A stretch of DNA of 60,030 bases from a virus. Every line of letters begins with the position of its first letter. The first letter of the stretch is position 1. Under the pieces are notes generated by a model. It saw nothing but the letters and a program-made list of their open reading frames with translations, ran no database searches and was not told the origin of the DNA. The stretch lies in IMG/VR virus record IMGVR_UViG_3300020404_001765, positions 1 to 60,030 of that record. The stretch is one strand, 5' to 3'. The position numbers and the translations under genes are program-made. Positions 49,550 through 58,171 of this stretch are shown here, in pieces.

Positions 49550-50163
49550 TTTTTCACCTTTCTAAATTTAATAATTTTGTCTATTGCCTGCTGGGCCATC
49601 ATGTAAATTGGTGTAATGTAACTTTCTTTGGTGACATAGAAATATCCACCAAAGCAATACTGGCACTTGTCCTCAAGGTAATCCATTAATGCATAACCTG
49701 GAACATAGCAATTATCAACATTCCGTTCTATAAAATCACGTAAATTTTCTCTCTGCAAGTTTGTTATAATTCTGTGTGCGTCTTTTTTGATATGAACTTG
49801 ATATTGGTACTTTCCATGTGGCAATCTATGACAGCCGACAACATTCTCTTTTAATTCACCATGCCTAGGATCCACTGTTTCCATGTGTACAAAGTTATCA
49901 ATAAATTTAGATTTTACTTCTTCTGCCAACTCTTGGTTTGAATAGAATATACTCTTCTTCTCTTGAATCCTAAACTTCATTTTATTTCTATTGTTGATAA
50001 TGAAATCTGCAAGTAACCAAAGTTTTTCCATCCTGTCATTGTTGTCCTTGATATTTTGTAATCTTTCATCTGTCGTAGGCCATAGCATAGCAGTTTCAGG
50101 CATATTGAAAACTGTTTTGAAACGGTACTTGCCGTAATATAATTTATTATGATGTTTTCTCAT
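49537..50163 (-). CDS. Conserved T4-like marine phage protein, unknown
   Basis: 208 residues, with CQYCFGGYFYVTKESYIT and ETAMLWPTTDERLQNIKDN. Similar proteins of this length occur in related phages without a known role. Overlaps ClpA by 17 nt. Confidence 0.65.
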   Translation of the reverse strand: MRKHHNKLYYGKYRFKTVFNMPETAMLWPTTDERLQNIKDNNDRMEKLWLLADFIINNRNKMKFRIQEKKSIFYSNQELAEEVKSKFIDNFVHMETVDPRHGELKENVVGCHRLPHGKYQYQVHIKKDAHRIITNLQRENLRDFIERNVDNCYVPGYALMDYLEDKCQYCFGGYFYVTKESYITPIYMMAQQAIDKIIKFRKVKKWKQ

Positions 50164-52480
50164 CGGCAGGGTTTAATACTGAAATTGCTTTTCTTTCCTT
50201 TTTGGCTTTGAAATTCACTGTTAGTTTTGGCACAACATCGTCTGATAGTCCTACCTCTACCATTCCGCCCTCTGTTAATTCGCCAAACAACATCATTTTC
50301 GACAAAGGTTTCTTTATTTCTTCATCAATAACACGTTGCAACGGTCTTGCACCTAGTTTTGCATCAAAGCCTTTGGACATTAAAAAGTCTATTGCGTGTT
50401 CCGTTGCATTAACTTCAACGTCTTTCTCTATCGTCATTGTGTTTAATTCAAGCAAGAATTTTTTCACAATTGATTTCATAGTATCTTTTCCAAGTTTATC
50501 AAATTTAATTACTGCATCTAGCCTGTTCCTAAACTCTGGTGGGAAGAACTTCTTCATTGCCTTATCGTCCTCACCTGATCTTTCGCTCGGTCCGAATCCT
50601 ATGTTATTCCTTTCATTGGCTTCGGCACCTAGATTTGATGTCATTATAAGCGTGATGTTCCTGCAGTCGGCCTTCTTACCATTACTGCCTGTGACTGTAC
50701 CATAATCCATAACTTGTAGTAGCATATTTGATACATCTCTATGTGCTTTTTCAATTTCATCAAACAAAACAACTGCGTGAGGATTTTTTTCTACTTCATT
50801 TATAAACATTCCGCCACCCATTTGAGAATCTTCAAATCCCACATATCCAGGAGGAGACCCAATTAATTTTGCAATACTATGTTTTTCTTGATATTCTGAC
50901 ATATCAAATCTAATTAATTCAACACCTAATGTCTTGGCCAATTGTCTTGCTGTTTCAGTTTTACCACATCCTGTTGGACCTAGGAACAAAAATGAGCCTA
51001 CTGGTTTAGTCAGACTCTTAAGTCCTGCCCTTGCAACAAGTATTTTGTCTGTAATTGTGCTTATTGCTTTATCCTGACCAAACACTTGCAACTTCATCTT
51101 TTCATCTAAAGTTTTTAAATTGGTTGCTTGTTTTTGTGATAGTTGTTCTATACTGATGCCTGTCATTACACTTATCTCGTGTATTATCTCGTCATGATCA
51201 ATCTTGCCGTCCTTGACTCCTTTTAGCCTTAGTCTAGCACAGGCAACATCCATAACGTCTATGGCTTTATCAGGTAATTTTTTATCAGCGATATATTTGC
51301 TAGAGTAATCAACTGCGTCTTCACAGGCTTCATCTGTAATTGTGCAATCATGAAACTTTTCATAGTAGTGCTTCACTCCTTTAAGAATTTTGACAGCAGT
51401 TTCTTTTGTTGGTTCTCCAACTTGTAATCTTTGAAATCTCCTCATCAATGCTCTGTCTTTTTCAAAATACTTTCTGTACTCTTCCCAAGTGGTACTGGCC
51501 ACAACTTTTATAGTGCCTTTTAGTAAAGCAGGTTTAATCATATTTGCCATGTCCATACTCTGACCCTGTCCAGTAGCACCAGCACCCACCATCATGTGTG
51601 CTTCGTCTATGAATAGAATACTTTTGCCTTTTTGATCTAATGCATTAACAATAAGTTTTAATCTCTCCTCAAAGTCCCCTCTGAACTTACTACCTGCTAT
51701 AAGACTGTTGACATCTAAACTCCAGACAATGTGATCTTTCAAATATTCTGGCACATCTCCTTTGTTTTTTGCTATTCTTCTTGCAAGTCCTTCCACCACT
51801 GCCGTTTTACCTACGCCAGGATCGCCGACTATTAATACATTATTCTTGTTTCTTCTTGCAAGTATTTGTTTTAAGTTTTCTGTTTCTTCTTCTCTACCTA
51901 TAACAGGATCAATTTTTTTATCAAAATATTTTTGATTTAAATTTTCACAGTAATTTTTTAATATCCTGTCCGCTTGGTTCGGCCTTAATTTTTGTTCTAC
52001 TCCCGGCTGTGGCCCTCCCATTTGCGCCATGCCCTCGTCCAATATAGTTTCTGTTGACACAAGATCCATAAGATCCTGTTTGCTTACCTGATGTTTCTTA
52101 AGGAAGAATGCCGCATAACTTTTCTTTTCCGAGAATATAGATATCAATATATCAATGCTATTGACGTCTTGTCTGCCTTGAAACAGTGCCTGCGTAAACG
52201 CCCTGTTCATTAATCTTTCTAACGAAGCCGTTTTCCGTGGCGTCATTGGCTCTGCACCCTTTGTCACTATGTCGTTGCATTTAGTATCAAGGTAATCTTC
52301 GACATCTTTTATTAGTCCGCCTACATTAACTTTGAAATCGTGAAGAACAGTTCCTATGTCCTTGTCCTTTATCAGTGCTAAAAGTACATGCTCTATGGTC
52401 ACATACTCGTGCTTTCTCTTTTCTGCTTCTTTAACTGCGTTCTCGAATATGTTCTCTAGTCCTTCGTTTGCTTCTAACAT
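50147..52480 (-). CDS. clpA: ClpA-type AAA+ unfoldase
   Basis: 777 residues. An N-domain, then AAA+ module D1 with Walker A GDPGVGKT (219-226) and ILFIDEAHMMVGAG, then D2 with GPTGCGKT (501-508) and a standard C-domain (LGARPLQRVIDEEIKKPLSK). There is no coiled-coil middle domain, so it is ClpA-like and not ClpB. The IGF loop at 627-629, which docks ClpP in ClpA and ClpX, is kept. A phage-encoded ClpA that pairs with host ClpP could degrade host proteins. Next to deformylase and DnaJ genes. Confidence 0.92.
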   Translation of the reverse strand: MLEANEGLENIFENAVKEAEKRKHEYVTIEHVLLALIKDKDIGTVLHDFKVNVGGLIKDVEDYLDTKCNDIVTKGAEPMTPRKTASLERLMNRAFTQALFQGRQDVNSIDILISIFSEKKSYAAFFLKKHQVSKQDLMDLVSTETILDEGMAQMGGPQPGVEQKLRPNQADRILKNYCENLNQKYFDKKIDPVIGREEETENLKQILARRNKNNVLIVGDPGVGKTAVVEGLARRIAKNKGDVPEYLKDHIVWSLDVNSLIAGSKFRGDFEERLKLIVNALDQKGKSILFIDEAHMMVGAGATGQGQSMDMANMIKPALLKGTIKVVASTTWEEYRKYFEKDRALMRRFQRLQVGEPTKETAVKILKGVKHYYEKFHDCTITDEACEDAVDYSSKYIADKKLPDKAIDVMDVACARLRLKGVKDGKIDHDEIIHEISVMTGISIEQLSQKQATNLKTLDEKMKLQVFGQDKAISTITDKILVARAGLKSLTKPVGSFLFLGPTGCGKTETARQLAKTLGVELIRFDMSEYQEKHSIAKLIGSPPGYVGFEDSQMGGGMFINEVEKNPHAVVLFDEIEKAHRDVSNMLLQVMDYGTVTGSNGKKADCRNITLIMTSNLGAEANERNNIGFGPSERSGEDDKAMKKFFPPEFRNRLDAVIKFDKLGKDTMKSIVKKFLLELNTMTIEKDVEVNATEHAIDFLMSKGFDAKLGARPLQRVIDEEIKKPLSKMMLFGELTEGGMVEVGLSDDVVPKLTVNFKAKKERKAISVLNPADEKTS

Positions 52481-52483
52481 TCT

Positions 52484-52978
52484 TTATCCTTTGTTTGCCA
52501 TGTCCCATCGTAGTTTAGAGACTCTTTTATTAAACGTAATACCGTCAAGGTGATCGCATTCATGCTGGAAGCACTTGGATTCCATTCCGTCGAGTGTTGC
52601 GTTTTTTGTTTGTCCTTGTGTTGTTTCATATTGCACTTCTACTGTCTTTGGCCTTTCTACTTTTAGCCATATATTTTTAAAACTTAAACATCCTTCTACG
52701 TCAATAACTTTCTCTTCACTAAAATTTATAACCTTTGGATTCCAAATTATAGCATGTTTTTTGAATGTGTCAAATGAGTCATGTCCGATAGCAAAGAATC
52801 TTTTGGTAATGCCTACTTGATTTGCCGCAAGTCCCATACCACTTTCATCTAGCATCAGTTTGATATAGTCTCTTTCAAATTTTTCAATATCATCGTATCC
52901 ATCTATGCTGTCATTCTTTTTCCATTCGGTGCTTTTCTGTAGCAGTGTCTCATGTGGGTATTGAAATACTTGTATCAT
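52484..52978 (-). CDS. def: Peptide deformylase
   Basis: 164 residues. All three motifs are present: GMGLAANQVG, VEGCLSFKN and QHECDHLDG, giving the metal Cys and two His and the catalytic Glu. It removes formyl from new proteins. Phage-encoded deformylases are common in marine T4-like phages. It overlaps the DnaJ gene by 4 nt. Confidence 0.95.
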   Translation of the reverse strand: MIQVFQYPHETLLQKSTEWKKNDSIDGYDDIEKFERDYIKLMLDESGMGLAANQVGITKRFFAIGHDSFDTFKKHAIIWNPKVINFSEEKVIDVEGCLSFKNIWLKVERPKTVEVQYETTQGQTKNATLDGMESKCFQHECDHLDGITFNKRVSKLRWDMANKG

Positions 52979-53832
52979 AGGTCCTTTATCTTTTTTAAAT
53001 CCTGTGCAGATAATTGCGGTATCAATATGTGTACTTTGACATATAGGTTTCCACGAATATTTAATGTTTTATGCACAGGCATTCCTTGTGATTTTACTTG
53101 CAACAGAGTGCCAGGTTGTGTTCCGGATGGGACCTTTACCTTAATCACTTTGTCATCTAGTGTTTTAAGTTCTACTTCTGTTCCACGTACCGCTTGGAAA
53201 CAGTCGATTGTTTTGTCTGTATAAAGATCATTACCTTTACGTGTGTAACCATCGCAGTCGAGAACACTCATTTGCACCAGAAGATCTCCACGTGGCATGT
53301 TCCTTATTGAGTCGTCTCCCATTCCAGAAAACTTGAAAGTTATGCCGTGTTGCACCCCTGCTGGTATTTTGACTGTTGCGAATTCCTCTCGACCGGACGG
53401 CAATTTGTAATTAATTGTTTTCTCATGGTTCATCATTGCTTCTTTTAAACTTACTGCCATTCGAACTTGAACGTTTCTATTTCCCTTTCTGCTCTGCCTA
53501 AATGATCTAGGCTGTCCTCCCGAAGAAAAATTAAATTGTACCCCGTCACCTACATTGCCAAAACCAGAAAAAAAATCGCCGAATATATCTTCGTTGAAGA
53601 AAGGATGTTCGCCACCACCCTGTCTAGGCCCACCAAACTTTCGCATGGTGTCATAATCATGTCTCTTCTGTGAACTTTTAAGTGTATTGTGAGCCTCATT
53701 TATTTCTTTGAATTTAGACTCATCTCCTCCTCTGTCAGGATGATGTTTCTTTGCTAGGTCCTTGAATGCTTTAGTGATTTCGGCACTTGTGGACTTTTCG
53801 TTCACACCTAGAATGTCATAATAATTCTTCAT
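52975..53832 (-). CDS. DnaJ/CbpA-type co-chaperone
   Basis: 285 residues. An N-terminal J domain (MKNYYDILGVNEKSTSAE, KHHPDRGGDE with the HPD) is followed by a Gly/Phe region and C-terminal substrate domains, with no Cys-rich zinc finger, so it is the CbpA type. It stimulates host Hsp70 (DnaK). Its start lies six bases after a TACAAT box in a leaderless layout. Confidence 0.85.
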   Translation of the reverse strand: MKNYYDILGVNEKSTSAEITKAFKDLAKKHHPDRGGDESKFKEINEAHNTLKSSQKRHDYDTMRKFGGPRQGGGEHPFFNEDIFGDFFSGFGNVGDGVQFNFSSGGQPRSFRQSRKGNRNVQVRMAVSLKEAMMNHEKTINYKLPSGREEFATVKIPAGVQHGITFKFSGMGDDSIRNMPRGDLLVQMSVLDCDGYTRKGNDLYTDKTIDCFQAVRGTEVELKTLDDKVIKVKVPSGTQPGTLLQVKSQGMPVHKTLNIRGNLYVKVHILIPQLSAQDLKKIKDL

Positions 53833-53838
53833 TACTAT

Positions 53839-53866
53839 ATTGTATAACAGATTGTGTATCTGTCAA
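53839..53866 (-). promoter_or_regulatory. Sigma-70-type promoter placed for a leaderless mRNA
   Basis: Minus strand: TTGACA (53861-53866), 16-bp spacer, TACAAT (53839-53844), six bases (ATAGTA), ATG at 53832. Confidence 0.7.
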
Positions 53867-53876
53867 TGCGTGGTAA

Positions 53877-54197
53877 TTATTTTTTGATTTCGGTCTTCTT
53901 GCCGTTGACGTAAAGTCCAAACCAGGCCGCACCTGCACCAACAACAACAGATACAAAACCTGCCTGTGCATTGTTCGGAGCATCAAGAGCCATGAACCAC
54001 TGCATTGTGTTGTAGAAAACTAATCCATACAATGCCATCATTATTCTCGGCACTGTTCTCCAATTGGATAGGAACTGTGGTAATTCATCTCTTAAGAAAA
54101 CCCAAACGATCTTAATTAATGCCCAACCGTCTTTGGCACCTTTTTTGACCATGCTGTCTTTTTTAACAATAAGTTTATCTTCTTTTAATTCAGCCAT
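53877..54197 (-). CDS. Holin-like membrane protein
   Basis: 106 residues with two membrane helices (PRIMMALYGLVFYNTMQWFM and AGFVSVVVGAGAAWFGLYV) and charged ends, the layout of phage holins. It lies at the start of the lysis-related region. The role is inferred from position and topology. Confidence 0.5.
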   Translation of the reverse strand: MAELKEDKLIVKKDSMVKKGAKDGWALIKIVWVFLRDELPQFLSNWRTVPRIMMALYGLVFYNTMQWFMALDAPNNAQAGFVSVVVGAGAAWFGLYVNGKKTEIKK

Positions 54198-54784
54198 TAT
54201 TTTACACCTTCAATTTTTGCGTTTCTTTTTCTGTGTCCGTTCCAAGCAACAAAGCCACCTGCTCTTAATGACCAGTATGCAAGATAGTTCATTGCATAGA
54301 AACCATTTACTTCAATACATATATCTCTAAAGATTTCATCTGCTCTTTTTTGATCTACTATTAAAAGTGCTCCTTTGCCAGTTCTTTGTAAACAAGCATA
54401 TTTGTAAGCATAGTCGTGTACTAAACCACCCATCAATAATACACCTACTGGTGAGAAGAAAGTTCTTAAAAATTTTGGTATACTTGCGCCATCAAATACA
54501 AAACCTGCTGGTATGATATATTCATTGCCATCTATTCTGTACTTCCAATCTTTTGTTATTTCCCAATTTCTTGTTGAAAGTAACCACATCACTATACCTT
54601 TCCAGAAACCTTTGCCTTTTGTTTTAATTGGTACAGGTTTAAGTTCTGGCATTTCGTCAGCGTGAAAAGTTAAATTGCTTTTTTTCTTTTTATCTAACAA
54701 ATTTATAAGTGCCGCAATTATTACAACAGCGATTAATATCGTCCATTGCCAAAATTTCATTGCAAGTGTTAAAATTAGTTCCAT
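54197..54784 (-). CDS. DUF1353-like protein with N-terminal anchor
   Basis: 195 residues. N-terminal helix (WTILIAVVIIAALINLL) anchors it in a membrane. The domain has GFVFDGASIPKFLR, VGVLLMGGLVHDYAYK and RADEIFRDICI, the DUF1353 pattern found in many phages beside lysis genes. A late promoter and a GGGG run precede the start. Function not proven. Confidence 0.7.
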   Translation of the reverse strand: MELILTLAMKFWQWTILIAVVIIAALINLLDKKKKSNLTFHADEMPELKPVPIKTKGKGFWKGIVMWLLSTRNWEITKDWKYRIDGNEYIIPAGFVFDGASIPKFLRTFFSPVGVLLMGGLVHDYAYKYACLQRTGKGALLIVDQKRADEIFRDICIEVNGFYAMNYLAYWSLRAGGFVAWNGHRKRNAKIEGVK

Positions 54785-54795
54785 GTTTATACCCC

Positions 54796-54803
54796 TATTT
54801 ATT
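54796..54803 (-). promoter_or_regulatory. AATAAATA late promoter before 54784
   Basis: Eleven bases, with GGGG, separate it from the ATG; the only late site here with a possible ribosome-binding site. Confidence 0.6.
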
Positions 54804-55011
54804 ATTTCAATATTATTGCTTTAATCGATTTCTCGCCCATGTAAATCTCAGTTTCTGCTTGACCTTTCCAACACTGATATTTTACACTTTCGCTGTACTG
54901 TCTTTCTGCTTGTCTTTTGCCACGTAGGCACTTTGCCATGTTGTCTTGTATTCGGTGTTCTTTTATCTCACCATTAACAAACATTAACAAGGCTACAACT
55001 GATTCTATCAT
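54802..55011 (-). CDS. Small protein of the lysis region, unknown
   Basis: 69 residues, with a short hydrophobic N-terminus (VVALLMFVNG) then polar residues with two Cys. Overlaps its neighbour by one base. Function unknown. Confidence 0.6.
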   Translation of the reverse strand: MIESVVALLMFVNGEIKEHRIQDNMAKCLRGKRQAERQYSESVKYQCWKGQAETEIYMGEKSIKAIILK

Positions 55012-55454
55012 TAGTGCGTTCCATTCCCGTTCTTGTAAACAATTTCTCTGTCAGCATCTTTCAACTTTTCTATGTTTCTTTGTGCCTTTTCCATTTGCTC
55101 TTTAAGGAACTCGATGTTCACTTTATTGTTTGCCATGTCGTCTAAATGCTTTTGCATCCTGTCTACTGTTTTATAAAGATCCTCGATCAACATGAATTGT
55201 TCAATGTCCTGCGAACTTTGACCTAACTCACCTCTTGGATATTTGATTCTGAATTCAGTGTTCTGTTTGACTTCGTTGTGTAGTCTTTCATCCTCAGCAC
55301 TCATGTCTTTCTCAATCAACACTGTATTTGTTTCTAACTTGTTGAGTCTTTCTATTACTCCAAAGTATGCCCAAACTCCAACGGCAACTGCGGCCACGAT
55401 GGACAACAGATTCCGCATCGGCATTGAAATTGATGTGCTATCACTGATCTTCAT
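55011..55454 (-). CDS. Membrane-anchored coiled-coil protein
   Basis: 147 residues. N-terminal helix (LLSIVAAVAVGVWAYFGV) then a long coiled coil (IEFLKEQMEKAQRNIEKLKD). Similar proteins follow the lysis genes in related phages; it may be spanin-like. Late promoter eight bases upstream. Confidence 0.6.
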   Translation of the reverse strand: MKISDSTSISMPMRNLLSIVAAVAVGVWAYFGVIERLNKLETNTVLIEKDMSAEDERLHNEVKQNTEFRIKYPRGELGQSSQDIEQFMLIEDLYKTVDRMQKHLDDMANNKVNIEFLKEQMEKAQRNIEKLKDADREIVYKNGNGTH

Positions 55455-55462
55455 AATAGTAG

Positions 55463-55470
55463 TATTTATT
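55463..55470 (-). promoter_or_regulatory. AATAAATA late promoter before 55454
   Basis: Contains the TAA stop of the upstream gene; eight bases then ATG. Confidence 0.6.
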
Positions 55471-55861
55471 GAGTATTACCAGAATCTTCGTAGTACTTTT
55501 TGTATTCCTCAAGCAGGTTATTGGTTTCCTGCAGTTTCTGTCTGATCTGTGCGAAGTTTCTAGCAAGTACCTGGAAGTCCTTGTCTGTGATTCCGAACAG
55601 CACGGGGTCTATGCCTGCGTCCTCTAGTTTCTTGAATACTTCTTCTGCGTTTTCACTAGTGATAATGTGCCAGTAAATCTCTTCCATCTGCAACGGAGTT
55701 GGCATCTCGTAGTTCAATTTCTCCCTTGGCTTCTCAACAGAGAATATCTTGATCTTCTTTTCACCACCTATACTACATCCTGATAGTAACATACAAATCA
55801 TCAGTGGTACTGCCACTATCCATGCTAGTCTATAAGTTTTATCTTTATTGGAATGGTACAT
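55466..55861 (-). CDS. Lipoprotein, outer-membrane spanin-like
   Basis: 131 residues. The signal ends in a lipobox (MICMLLSGC), so it is a lipoprotein, and the C-terminal half is helical and charged. Placed beside an Rz-like coiled-coil gene (17-nt overlap), it fits an o-spanin or other lysis lipoprotein. Confidence 0.55.
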   Translation of the reverse strand: MYHSNKDKTYRLAWIVAVPLMICMLLSGCSIGGEKKIKIFSVEKPREKLNYEMPTPLQMEEIYWHIITSENAEEVFKKLEDAGIDPVLFGITDKDFQVLARNFAQIRQKLQETNNLLEEYKKYYEDSGNTQ

Positions 55862-56318
55862 AATTTGGATTTGCTAGTGCCGGGCACTCTGGGTTAATTT
55901 CTGATTTCAAAGTTGCTTTTAATTCTTCTTCCGTGTGTTCGGCACCTGATGCCAACTCTATACATCTAGCCGCATTTTTACCGCCACCGTTAACAATACG
56001 TTCAATTGATTCGGTTCTTTCGATTGCCAGTTTACCAATGTCTCTGTTTTTCTTTGTGAATCTTTTGTCTAGGTCTCGTAAATCTTTCTTAAATGTGTTG
56101 ATCAATACATTAAGTTTTTTATTACTTTCCATTATTGCTGTGAAGTCTTTTTTCTGTTGCTCTAACACTTTGTTCTGTTCTGCAACCGCTGTTTCAAGTT
56201 TGAGTTGATTTGCTTTCAAAATCGCATTGTCTGATCTCAATTTCATCACATACATACCCGCACCGGCTATACCTGTGATAAGGATCACTGCAAAAATCAT
56301 TTTAATGCTTGAAAACAT
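55845..56318 (-). CDS. Rz-like inner-membrane spanin candidate
   Basis: 157 residues. One N-terminal helix (MIFAVILITGIAGAGMYVM), then a long coiled coil (LKLETAVAEQNKVLEQQKKD). This is the usual i-spanin layout, and it overlaps the lipoprotein gene. A late promoter lies eight bases upstream. The call depends on topology and context. Confidence 0.55.
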   Translation of the reverse strand: MFSSIKMIFAVILITGIAGAGMYVMKLRSDNAILKANQLKLETAVAEQNKVLEQQKKDFTAIMESNKKLNVLINTFKKDLRDLDKRFTKKNRDIGKLAIERTESIERIVNGGGKNAARCIELASGAEHTEEELKATLKSEINPECPALANPNYVPFQ

Positions 56319-56326
56319 AATGTACG

Positions 56327-56334
56327 TATTTATT
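56327..56334 (-). promoter_or_regulatory. AATAAATA late promoter before 56318
   Basis: Contains the TAA stop of the endolysin gene (56330-56332); eight bases then ATG. Confidence 0.6.
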
Positions 56335-56791
56335 GGATAAGACCAGGCTTGTAAACAGTCTTGCCATTCTCCTTCATTGCAGTCAATATGCTTTTGCGAT
56401 TACCTTCTGCTTTGTATGAAACGTGTACCCAACCGGAGTCAGGTATGCCTGGCGTATAAAATTCTAATATCAATTGATCGAAGTCACAGTTTTCTGATAT
56501 CCATTTTGCAACATCGTAATTGCCTGTGCCTGGACATTCGATATCTACTGCTTCACCTTTGCAGTGTTGTGATTTGCTTGAGCCACCCACTGCTTCATTT
56601 AGTGCTGGTCCTCTGTATCCTGAATTAATTACAGTGACGCCAAAGTTGTCTCTAACTTTTTGGACAACGTTCTCAAACAATGCTTTTGCATTTTCTAAAT
56701 GTTCGTCGCCGGGAGTGTTATCTAAGCCTTTCCTAGTGGCAGTCTGACTTTTAGTAAATTCTGCTAATGTGAAGTTTGCACTTAATCTCAT
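56330..56791 (-). CDS. Peptidase M15-type endolysin
   Basis: About 153 residues from MRLSANFTLAEFTKSQTATR at 56791. VINSGYRGPALNEAVGGSSK then SQHCKGEAVDI gives the M15_3 zinc site (SxHxxGxAxD) and SGWVHVSY the second His. It cuts peptidoglycan cross-links for lysis. A GATAAATA late promoter lies five bases upstream. Confidence 0.85.
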   Translation of the reverse strand: MRLSANFTLAEFTKSQTATRKGLDNTPGDEHLENAKALFENVVQKVRDNFGVTVINSGYRGPALNEAVGGSSKSQHCKGEAVDIECPGTGNYDVAKWISENCDFDQLILEFYTPGIPDSGWVHVSYKAEGNRKSILTAMKENGKTVYKPGLIQ

Positions 56792-56796
56792 GCAAC

Positions 56797-56804
56797 TATT
56801 TATC
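56797..56804 (-). promoter_or_regulatory. GATAAATA late promoter before the endolysin
   Basis: Five bases (GTTGC) then ATG. Confidence 0.6.
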
Positions 56805-56823
56805 AATATGTGCGTATATTATT

Positions 56824-57564
56824 TTACCAGCCTGATTTGCTTAATAATGCAGATTCTCCGCCTTTGCTGAAAATGAATCTGTCTTCTGTAGTTTTTGTTA
56901 TTTGATAAGGCCCAAAATATTTTGTCATCCACATGCACTCGCTCATCGCTTCTGCGTCCAACCTAAATGCTTTAATTTCGTTCATGATGTTTTTAGTTGT
57001 GCCAAACGAATGCAATTCGAATTTGAGTGTGTCTGCGTTGTGTTTTTTCACAGTCATGACATTTTCATTAAGTTTGAATTCCATCATGTTAAATTTGTCA
57101 AAAAAACCTTTTACCTCGCCTAATTTTAATTCTTCTACTTTTTGTGTGTATGCTTCTGGTGTCTTAGGCAGTACGTCAGCAAGATTTTTCATAGAAGCCT
57201 CCATTGGAACTGTGCCCTTGTGATATGTAAATTCAAATGTTTCAATGTTGGTTAGTTTTGCAAGGTCTTGTAAAAATTTCATAATGTGTTGATCAACTTG
57301 TTCTACTCTTGCAAGTTCGATGAATACCCTATGTTTGCCATCTTCCATTGTTCCAGGAGTTGCATCAGCATCTAGCACTTCTTTGTATCCGGTTTCTGCA
57401 AATCGCTCTAAATCTTTAGCCGCCGCTTGACTATCTGCTGTGAACGCCAACACCAAGATGTTCTTGTCATCTCCCATCTTGGACTTATATTGATCTACGG
57501 AAAATCTTTTGCCGACTATTCCTTCGAGATCTCCGGCTTTCAATCCTTCATTAACTAATATCAT
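56824..57564 (-). CDS. Late protein, unknown
   Basis: 246 residues, soluble alpha-beta, with ILVLAFTADSQAAAKDLERF, FTYHKGTVPMEASMKNLAD and YQITKTTEDRFIFSKGG. No domain recognised; probably virion-associated given its CTAAATA late-type motif and neighbours. Overlaps the next gene by 14 nt. Confidence 0.6.
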   Translation of the reverse strand: MILVNEGLKAGDLEGIVGKRFSVDQYKSKMGDDKNILVLAFTADSQAAAKDLERFAETGYKEVLDADATPGTMEDGKHRVFIELARVEQVDQHIMKFLQDLAKLTNIETFEFTYHKGTVPMEASMKNLADVLPKTPEAYTQKVEELKLGEVKGFFDKFNMMEFKLNENVMTVKKHNADTLKFELHSFGTTKNIMNEIKAFRLDAEAMSECMWMTKYFGPYQITKTTEDRFIFSKGGESALLSKSGW

Positions 57565-58033
57565 TTAAACTATTTAGATCTCCAGGTGCCTCGTCTGTTT
57601 CGTCCTGGCTGTCGATCTCATCCTTACCGTGTTTGAAATTTCCAATTAATTCTTTTGGCATTTTAATTTCTACTATCCAAATATCATGTGCATCTATTTT
57701 GCCTTTAGTCGTTCCTGGTCTGTAATCTTCTGGTCCTTTGATTTTTCTCGGTTTTAACAATTCATCTTTTTTATATGACACTTTACATCCTCTGTCAAGC
57801 AATCTCTTACCTCCACTAGGATCCGGCATCTTGTCTATCGGCCACATAAAAGAGCAAGTTACAAAATGTCTTGAATCTATAGGGCCAGACAGTAACTCAC
57901 CGTCTTGCCAGTTTTCAAATACGTACACATCCAACTCATCTATCACACGTTCAAAGTCCTTTAGTATGCCTAAAGTTGGACCAACCGCGTATAATGATTG
58001 TGCGTTTTTGATTATGTCTAGTACATCATGCAT
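57551..58033 (-). CDS. Late protein, unknown
   Basis: 160 residues with a Lys-rich centre and an acidic tail (DEIDSQDETDEAPGDLNSL). GPIDSRHFVTCSFMWPIDK is a strongly patterned central part. GATAAATA lies nine bases upstream. Function unknown. Confidence 0.6.
   Translation of the reverse strand: MHDVLDIIKNAQSLYAVGPTLGILKDFERVIDELDVYVFENWQDGELLSGPIDSRHFVTCSFMWPIDKMPDPSGGKRLLDRGCKVSYKKDELLKPRKIKGPEDYRPGTTKGKIDAHDIWIVEIKMPKELIGNFKHGKDEIDSQDETDEAPGDLNSLNDIS
57571..57577 (-). promoter_or_regulatory. CTAAATA late-promoter-like motif before 57564
   Basis: CTAAATA, six bases (GTTTAA), then ATG. Confidence 0.4.
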
Positions 58034-58042
58034 TGCAAGTGT

Positions 58043-58050
58043 TATTTATC
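58043..58050 (-). promoter_or_regulatory. GATAAATA late promoter before 58033
   Basis: Nine bases then ATG. A CTAAATA on the plus strand begins at 58051, facing away, so the site may be bidirectional. Confidence 0.55.
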
Positions 58051-58171
58051 CTAAATATCTGTGTTGTAAAATATGCATAGTTTATTTGGAAATTTACTAT
58101 TAAGTAATTGTACATGATTCCAAATCAAAATAGAATCAAACAGCAATCTAACATAACCTTACAGGAGCCTT

